Below are positions 59,444 through 64,000 of a stretch of 64,000 bases of DNA, one piece after another. Origin of the DNA: RH-AL1 sp965277355 (GTDB lineage Bacteria; Pseudomonadota; Alphaproteobacteria; Rhizobiales; Beijerinckiaceae). The notes beneath the pieces are model-generated. The model ran no database searches. It saw only the letters and a program-made list of their open reading frames with translations, and was not told the origin of the DNA. The DNA is taken from positions 1,054,001 through 1,118,000 of the forward strand of contig CBDICN010000002.1 in assembly GCA_965277355.1 (NCBI GenBank), given 5' to 3'. How positions within the stretch are numbered: position 1 is the first letter of the stretch; the number at the start of each line of letters is the position of its first letter. The position numbers and the translations under genes were made by a program.

Positions 59444-60400
59444 TCAACCCCGCGTGACGAGGGCCGCCAGCGTCCAGCCGGCGCACAGCAACAGCCCCGC
59501 GTCGCGATTGGACCGGAACAGGCGCAGTGCGGCCGCGGGGTCGTCCGATCGTAGAGTGCCGACCTGCCAGCCGAGATGCGCCGCGAACAGGCCGACGCCG
59601 AGCTGGGCCACCAAACCTGTGCCGACGCCGGCAGCAATGAGGGCCGCCTCGACGCCCGCGGCGCAGATCGCGTAGAGGATACCGACCGCGAGCCGAACCT
59701 GCGACCCGAACAAGCGTGCCGTCGACTTGATGCCCGCGGCCGGATCGTCGCGGGCATCCTGGAGCGCATAGATCGTGTCGTAGCCGATCGTCCACGCCAC
59801 CGCGCCCCCGTAGAGGAGAAAGGCCGGAAGGGCGAGCGCGGCGAACTGCGCGGCCCAGCCGACCAGCGCCCCCCAGGCAAAAGCGAGCCCGAGGACCAGT
59901 TGCGGCCAAGACGTCACCCGCTTCATGAAGGGATAGATCGCCACGATGGCCAGCGACCCGATCCCGAGAAGGATCGTGAAGAGGTTGAACTCTAAAACGA
60001 CAACGAAGCCGACCAGCGCCTGGGCTAAGAGGAAGAGGCGGGCTGCCGCGACGCTGACTCGGCCGGAGGCCACCGGCCGATGCCGCGTCCGTTCGACCTT
60101 GGCGTCGAGCTCGCGATCGACGATGTCGTTGTAGGTTGAGCCGGAGCCGCGCATCACGATGGCCCCGAGGAGGAAGAGCAGCAGGTGGACGACGTCGGGC
60201 TGCCGGTGGCCGGCGAGACTGGCCAGCACGCTCGACCACCAGCACGGCAGCACGAGCAGCCAATATCCGACCGGCCGGTCGAGACGCGCCAGCTGCAAAT
60301 ACGGGTGCCAAACCGGCGGCGTCAGGCGGAAAAGCGCCTGGCGGCGCACCGCGTCCGGCAGCGCAGCGGAGGCGGTCGATGAGCGGCCTAGTTCGTTCAA
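59444..60400 (-). CDS. ubiA: 4-hydroxybenzoate polyprenyltransferase, start uncertain
   Basis: About 318 residues. The two Mg-diphosphate motifs are present: N-D-I-V-D-R-E-L-D near 97 and a second D-T-I-Y-A-L-Q-D-A-R-D-D near 215, in a nine-helix membrane fold. It attaches the polyprenyl chain in ubiquinone synthesis and uses products of the IspA-type pathway. A TTG at 60400 was chosen; a GTG at 60349 is the alternative. It diverges from rsmE, with one small gene between them. Confidence 0.92.
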   Translation of the reverse strand: MNELGRSSTASAALPDAVRRQALFRLTPPVWHPYLQLARLDRPVGYWLLVLPCWWSSVLASLAGHRQPDVVHLLLFLLGAIVMRGSGSTYNDIVDRELDAKVERTRHRPVASGRVSVAAARLFLLAQALVGFVVVLEFNLFTILLGIGSLAIVAIYPFMKRVTSWPQLVLGLAFAWGALVGWAAQFAALALPAFLLYGGAVAWTIGYDTIYALQDARDDPAAGIKSTARLFGSQVRLAVGILYAICAAGVEAALIAAGVGTGLVAQLGVGLFAAHLGWQVGTLRSDDPAAALRLFRSNRDAGLLLCAGWTLAALVTRG

Positions 60401-60447
60401 GTCGATGGGTTCAACGGTAAGGTCGGATGGGCCGCCGAAGAGCGAGG

Positions 60448-60888
60448 CTAGAGCGGACCGGTCGGCAGCTTCTGGGCCTCGATACCGAGCGCGTTGCCGC
60501 CGGACGCCTGCTGTTGCTGCTGCTTCTTGACCTGTACGGCGAGGGTGCAAGCCTGAGTCGCGAACTGCTGCGACTTGGCATTCGCGGCCTTGAGGTTGTC
60601 TACCGCGGCGTCGGGGACGTTGCACCAGTTCTTGTTGGCCTCGAGATACTTCAGCAGGGCGGTCTCGGTCACGACCAGGCCCTTCAACGTCGGGCACGAG
60701 GCGACAGGATCGAGCTTGCCCTTGGTGGCCTTGGCGAGAACGTTCAGCTTTTCCATCACTCCCTGCCGCTTCTGCGACAGCGCCGCGATGTCAGTGTTGC
60801 AGTCGCCGGCGGAAGCGGCGGTACCCGACAAGCCGATGACGAAAACCGCGACAGGCGTCGCGCGAGATGCCCAGGAAGCGAACCCCAT
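60448..60888 (-). CDS. Exported hypothetical protein with coiled-coil-like C-terminus
   Basis: 146 residues. A signal peptide ends near A-A-S-A-G. The mature protein has four cysteines (D-C-N, S-C-P, W-C-N, A-C-T), suggesting disulfides, and ends in a Lys/Gln stretch (K-K-Q-Q-Q-Q-Q). No family recognised. An ATG at 60888 was preferred to a GTG two codons upstream. Confidence 0.7.
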   Translation of the reverse strand: MGFASWASRATPVAVFVIGLSGTAASAGDCNTDIAALSQKRQGVMEKLNVLAKATKGKLDPVASCPTLKGLVVTETALLKYLEANKNWCNVPDAAVDNLKAANAKSQQFATQACTLAVQVKKQQQQQASGGNALGIEAQKLPTGPL

Positions 60889-60978
60889 GACCACAAGCCC
60901 CTCTCGTGAACGCCCGGTAGACCGGCCGAATGCGGGGACGACCTCGCCGCGGCCGTGGCGCTGGTGTACCCAGGCGCG

Positions 60979-61719
60979 ATGGCGGCCTACAACTTCTCGA
61001 CTCCGCGATTGTACGTCGATTCAGCTCTCGAGGCCGGTCGCTTGCTTACGCTCGACCCGCCTCGACAGAACTACGTTCGCAACGTACTCAGGCTTTCTGA
61101 AGGCGAACCGGTTCATGTTTTCAACGGGCGCGAGGGCGAGTGGCGCGGCACCGTCGAGCCGCTCGGCCGCAAGCAATCGGGGTTGCGCCTTGCCGAGTTG
61201 GTGCGACCGCAGACGCCGCCGGGCGACCTCCACTACCTGTTCGCTCCGCTGAAGCATGCCAGGCTCGACTACATGGTTCAGAAGGCCGTCGAGATGGGCG
61301 CGAGCTGCCTGCGGCCGGTGGCGACGCGTCGAACGCAGACCGCCCGCGTCAACTCGGAACGGATGCAGGCCAATGCCATCGAGGCGGCCGAGCAATGCGG
61401 GATCCTGACCATACCTGAGGTCCGGTCCTTCGAGCCGCTCGAGGCCGCCTTGGCCGACTGGGACCGTGGGCGGACACTGGTGTTCTGCGACGAAGACATC
61501 GAGCCGGGCGGATCGCTCGCGCCGCTGCGGGAGATCGCCGGTGGGCCGCTCGCCGTCCTCGTCGGCCCAGAGGGCGGCTTCGAGCAAAGCGAGCGCAACA
61601 TGCTCCTCGCGCTGCCGACGGTCGTGCGGCTTTCGCTCGGGCCCCGCATCCTTCGCGCGGATACCGCCGCGGTGGCGGCGCTGACCCTAGTGCAGGCGGT
61701 GGTCGGCGATTGGCAATGA
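60979..61719 (+). CDS. rsmE: 16S rRNA (uracil1498-N3)-methyltransferase
   Basis: This 246-residue SPOUT methyltransferase has an N-terminal PUA-like part (R-L-Y-V-D, V-R-N-V-L-R-L, F-N-G-R-E-G-E-W) and a knotted C-terminus with L-V-G-P-E-G-G-F, L-G-P-R-I-L-R-A-D-T-A. The ATG at 60979 was preferred to a GTG at 60955. Confidence 0.95.
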   Translation: MAAYNFSTPRLYVDSALEAGRLLTLDPPRQNYVRNVLRLSEGEPVHVFNGREGEWRGTVEPLGRKQSGLRLAELVRPQTPPGDLHYLFAPLKHARLDYMVQKAVEMGASCLRPVATRRTQTARVNSERMQANAIEAAEQCGILTIPEVRSFEPLEAALADWDRGRTLVFCDEDIEPGGSLAPLREIAGGPLAVLVGPEGGFEQSERNMLLALPTVVRLSLGPRILRADTAAVAALTLVQAVVGDWQ

Positions 61720-61801
61720 TGCGAACGAGATATCATCAACCTTATGTTCGCCGGATTGTGGGACCATCGTGGTGCGGTCGCTGGATGATGCAAAGGTTGT
61801 G

Positions 61802-62179
61802 ATGATTCGTTTCTCGAGCACTCTGATCCCGAGCACCTTGGCTTTTATCGGAGCCCTGTCCGCGACGATGATCGCGAACGGCACGACAGCTGGTGCCGGC
61901 GATATCATCGATACCGCTAGAGTTATTCCTTCGGCCGATCGCTGCACCGCCTACGGTCCCGATGCGGTCAATCTAGGGAACGGCATCTGCGGCAGGCTCG
62001 GCGCGCGTACGCGCATCGAGGTTCATTCGCGCAACGCCAATGCTCAGGCATGGACCGTTTACGGGACCTCGAGCGCCAACCTGAGGTCCGACGGGATAGG
62101 CGGCATGGTTCCGGGCGCGAATGCTGCCCAGCACCTGCGGGTCAGGAGCGGGCTCGACAGCTACAATCCCTTCCGGTAG
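61802..62179 (+). CDS. Exported hypothetical protein with a porin-like segment
   Basis: 125 residues. A hydrophobic signal of about 30 residues is followed by D-R-C-T-A-Y-G-P-D-A-V-N-L-G-N-G-I-C-G-R-L-G, which resembles the cysteine-bounded loop near the N-terminus of rhizobial porins (C-x-x-Y-G-P-x-F, then C-x-R-I-G-G). It is far too short to be a porin. It may be a stand-alone domain or a degenerate copy. Confidence 0.62.
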   Translation: MIRFSSTLIPSTLAFIGALSATMIANGTTAGAGDIIDTARVIPSADRCTAYGPDAVNLGNGICGRLGARTRIEVHSRNANAQAWTVYGTSSANLRSDGIGGMVPGANAAQHLRVRSGLDSYNPFR

Positions 62180-62206
62180 CGGCACGTGCCCAAGGCAGGC
62201 TGGCGT

Positions 62207-63580
62207 TTAGTAGACGCAGGCCTCGAAGGCAGGATCGACCCGGCTGCCCCATTGGCCGTCGTAGAGCGCGATGAGGCGCTCGGCCTCTGTCCCGCGCAGC
62301 ATCACGTCTTCCAAGCACTCCAGGTAGATGATCTCGGTCTCGCCTCTCGCGTTCCGTCGATTGCGCTCGAGCAATCCGAGCCTGGATATGTCCAGCGCCT
62401 CACGCGCCACGTCGCGGAGCGAGCGGCTGGCGATCTCCGCCGCCAAACCTATCCGAGACGCGTCGTCGCGTAACGCGGCGCGTTGCTGCGCTGTCCATGA
62501 TTTCACGAGATCCCAAGCGGCATCGAGCGCCGAAGAACCGTAGAGCAGGCCGGCGAAAAAGGCCGGAAGCGCTTCGAGGAAGGGCAGCGGGCCGGCGTCC
62601 GCGCCGCGCATTTCGAGGAACGTCTTCAATCGCACTTCCGGGAAGATCGTCGAAAGGTGGTTGGCCCAATCCGAAAGCGTCGCCATTTCGCCGGGGCAGG
62701 CTCTGTGCTGTCCGACCAGAAGATCACGGAAGCTCGAGCCGGCCACGTCGAAATAGGTATCCCCGCGCTTTATGAAGTACATCGGCACGTCGAGCGCGTA
62801 ATCGACGTAGCGCTCGAAGCCCATGCCGTCCTCGAAGACGAATGGCAACATGCCAGCCCGGTTGTTGTCGGTGTCGCGCCAGACGTTGGAGCGTTCCGAC
62901 AGCTGGCCGTTTAGCTTGCCGTCGGTGAACGGCGAGTTGGCGAAGAGGGCGGTGGCCAAAGGTTGCAGCGCCAGCGAGACCCGAAGCTTCTTCACCATGT
63001 CCGCCTCGCTAGCGAAATCGTAGTTCGCCTGGACGGTCGCGGTGCGGAACATCATGTCGAGGCCGCGCGTGCCGACCTTCGGCATGTAGCGCGCCATGAT
63101 CGCGTACCGGCTCTTGGGCATCACCGGCGTCTCGGCGCGCGACCATTTCGGGCTCATGCCAAGCGACAGGAAACGGATGCCGAAGCGGTCGGCGATCGGC
63201 TTCAGGGCGGCGAAATGGCGTTCGAGCTCCAATCTCGTCTCGTGCACGCTGTCGAGCGGGGCGCCCGAGAGTTCGAACTGGCCGCCGGGCTCGATCGAGA
63301 TCGCACCGCCGTTGGCCTCGTCCGCGAGACCGATGATGGCGGCGCCGTCGAAGATCGGCGTCCAGCCGAGGCTCTCCCCTATCTCTTCGAGAACGGCTCG
63401 AATGCCGCCCCGCTCCACATCGTCGTAAGGCACGGGACGATGATCGACGCGGTAGAAGCCGATCTTCTCGTGCTCAGTTCCTATGCAATGCCGTGATGCC
63501 GGTTTGCACCCGGCCGCGAGCCAGCCGACAAGATCGTCCCGCCCGGTGATCGGCGTAGAGTCCGAGACATCGCGGGCCAT
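62207..63580 (-). CDS. gshA: Glutamate-cysteine ligase (proteobacterial/plant type)
   Basis: 457 residues. It catalyses the first step of glutathione synthesis. Family blocks are G-T-E-H-E-K-I-G-F near 34, S-I-E-P-G-G-Q-F-E-L-S-G near 95, M-R-T-A-T-V-Q-like (M-F-R-T-A-T-V-Q-A-N-Y-D) and R-G-A-D-A-G-P near 337. Two cysteines near the N- and C-termini could form the redox disulfide known in this type. Confidence 0.95.
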   Translation of the reverse strand: MARDVSDSTPITGRDDLVGWLAAGCKPASRHCIGTEHEKIGFYRVDHRPVPYDDVERGGIRAVLEEIGESLGWTPIFDGAAIIGLADEANGGAISIEPGGQFELSGAPLDSVHETRLELERHFAALKPIADRFGIRFLSLGMSPKWSRAETPVMPKSRYAIMARYMPKVGTRGLDMMFRTATVQANYDFASEADMVKKLRVSLALQPLATALFANSPFTDGKLNGQLSERSNVWRDTDNNRAGMLPFVFEDGMGFERYVDYALDVPMYFIKRGDTYFDVAGSSFRDLLVGQHRACPGEMATLSDWANHLSTIFPEVRLKTFLEMRGADAGPLPFLEALPAFFAGLLYGSSALDAAWDLVKSWTAQQRAALRDDASRIGLAAEIASRSLRDVAREALDISRLGLLERNRRNARGETEIIYLECLEDVMLRGTEAERLIALYDGQWGSRVDPAFEACVY

Positions 63581-63776
63581 TCATCAGCTTTCGTTCGTCA
63601 CTCGAAACCGAGGCCGCGCCCATCCTTCGACGGATCCGCTCGGCATCGGCATGCGGCTACATAGTGGGGGCCGAAGCATCACGCAATCCGCGAACGCCTC
63701 CGCGACCGGCGCCATGCGCGCCGGATCGGTCGGGCCGATTAATCAAAAGATTATTGATTTGACGGATGATGGAGTG

Positions 63777-63953
63777 ATGCGAACGCCGATGAAGACGATG
63801 ATGATGTTCGGGGCGGCCAAGCGCGGCGCGTCCTCGATCGAGTATGCCGTCATCGCCTGCCTGGTGTCGCTCCTCCTCATCGCGGGCGCGCGCACGATCG
63901 GCGTGAAACTCTCGTCTAATTACTTCACGCCGGTCGCGGCGAACCTCAACTGA
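63777..63953 (+). CDS. Flp/Fap-type pilin component
   Basis: 58 residues. A basic leader ends in K-R-G-A, then S-S-I-E-Y-A-V-I-A-C-L-V-S-L-L-L-I, the class III prepilin pattern (glycine cleavage, Glu at +5, Tyr at +6). GGAG precedes the ATG and an AT-rich stretch with TTATTGATTTGACG lies upstream. It lies alone here; a tad assembly locus is not in the window. Confidence 0.85.
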   Translation: MRTPMKTMMMFGAAKRGASSIEYAVIACLVSLLLIAGARTIGVKLSSNYFTPVAANLN

Positions 63954-63956
63954 GGC

Positions 63957-64000
63957 TCAGGCCTTGTTGCCGCCGAGGATCGAGCTGATCTGTCCGCCGA
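63957..64000 (-). CDS. C-terminal end of a gene running off the window
   Basis: Fourteen codons, G-G-Q-I-S-S-I-L-G-G-N-K-A and stop, on the minus strand. Too little to identify. It converges on the pilin gene with 3 bp between stops. Confidence 0.5.
   Translation of the reverse strand, partial: GGQISSILGGNKA

Noticed and set aside
63483..63776. Extending the pilin gene upstream to 63483
   Set aside because: The extra 98 codons are antisense to the glutamate-cysteine ligase start and lack similarity, while the ATG at 63777 has a GGAG site and gives a normal prepilin leader.

Overview
The window is GC-rich, gene-dense bacterial chromosome, almost certainly from an alphaproteobacterium and most likely from the Hyphomicrobiales (Rhizobiales). 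The tRNA-His at 49269-49345 has A73 and no encoded G at -1, an alphaproteobacterial hallmark. Other pointers are the dmeR-dmeF metal efflux pair, murA followed by a DUF2948 gene, moxR/DUF58/DUF4159, def-fmt-truA, a class 2 pyrD, a proteobacterial type 3 glutamate-cysteine ligase, and many DUFs common in this order. No replication origin, rRNA operon, CRISPR array or prophage is visible.

Layout. 1-11 kb: partial serine hydrolase, SDR and MOSC genes, a pterin dehydratase, mtgA, ispA, a HEPN/MNT toxin-antitoxin pair, ispG, a NarL-type regulator and an MscS channel. 11-12 kb: three tandem paralogous genes for small exported proteins. 12-18 kb: pyrD with an internal repeat expansion, a small lower-GC pair, mdh, and an HxlR-controlled hydrolase/tautomerase/MBL operon. 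18-28 kb: small accessory genes, a double gamma-carbonic-anhydrase-like protein, the def-fmt-truA set split by a GIY-YIG gene and an IS110 element, higBA, and dmeRF. 28-39 kb: moxR/DUF58/DUF4159 split by a DUF559 nuclease gene inside inverted palindromic repeats, then DUF1285 and a Nudix gene separated by two toxin-antitoxin-like modules, and an AmpG-type permease. 39-44.5 kb: an intact type ISP-like restriction-modification gene with a small partner gene lies between the two ends of a decayed second methyltransferase gene. 44.7-64 kb: mostly housekeeping genes (prfC, murA, tRNA-His, anmK, a TetR-controlled acyltransferase/acyl-ACP synthetase fusion, exported msrB and msrA, ubiA, rsmE, glutamate-cysteine ligase, a Flp-type pilin).

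How the genes fit together. Cell-wall synthesis and recycling recur (mtgA, murA, ampG-like, anmK), as do isoprenoid/quinone steps (ispG, ispA, ubiA) and oxidative-damage repair in the envelope (msrA, msrB, a thioredoxin-like DUF1223 protein). The accessory layer is unusually rich in small nucleases linked to palindromic repeats. A GIY-YIG gene and a DUF559 gene each sit between inverted copies of a repeat family, each inside what should be a compact operon. The repeat family around the DUF559 gene also occurs twice as an empty 170-bp inverted pair. Together with the nested restriction-modification locus, this is the most novel-looking material in the window.
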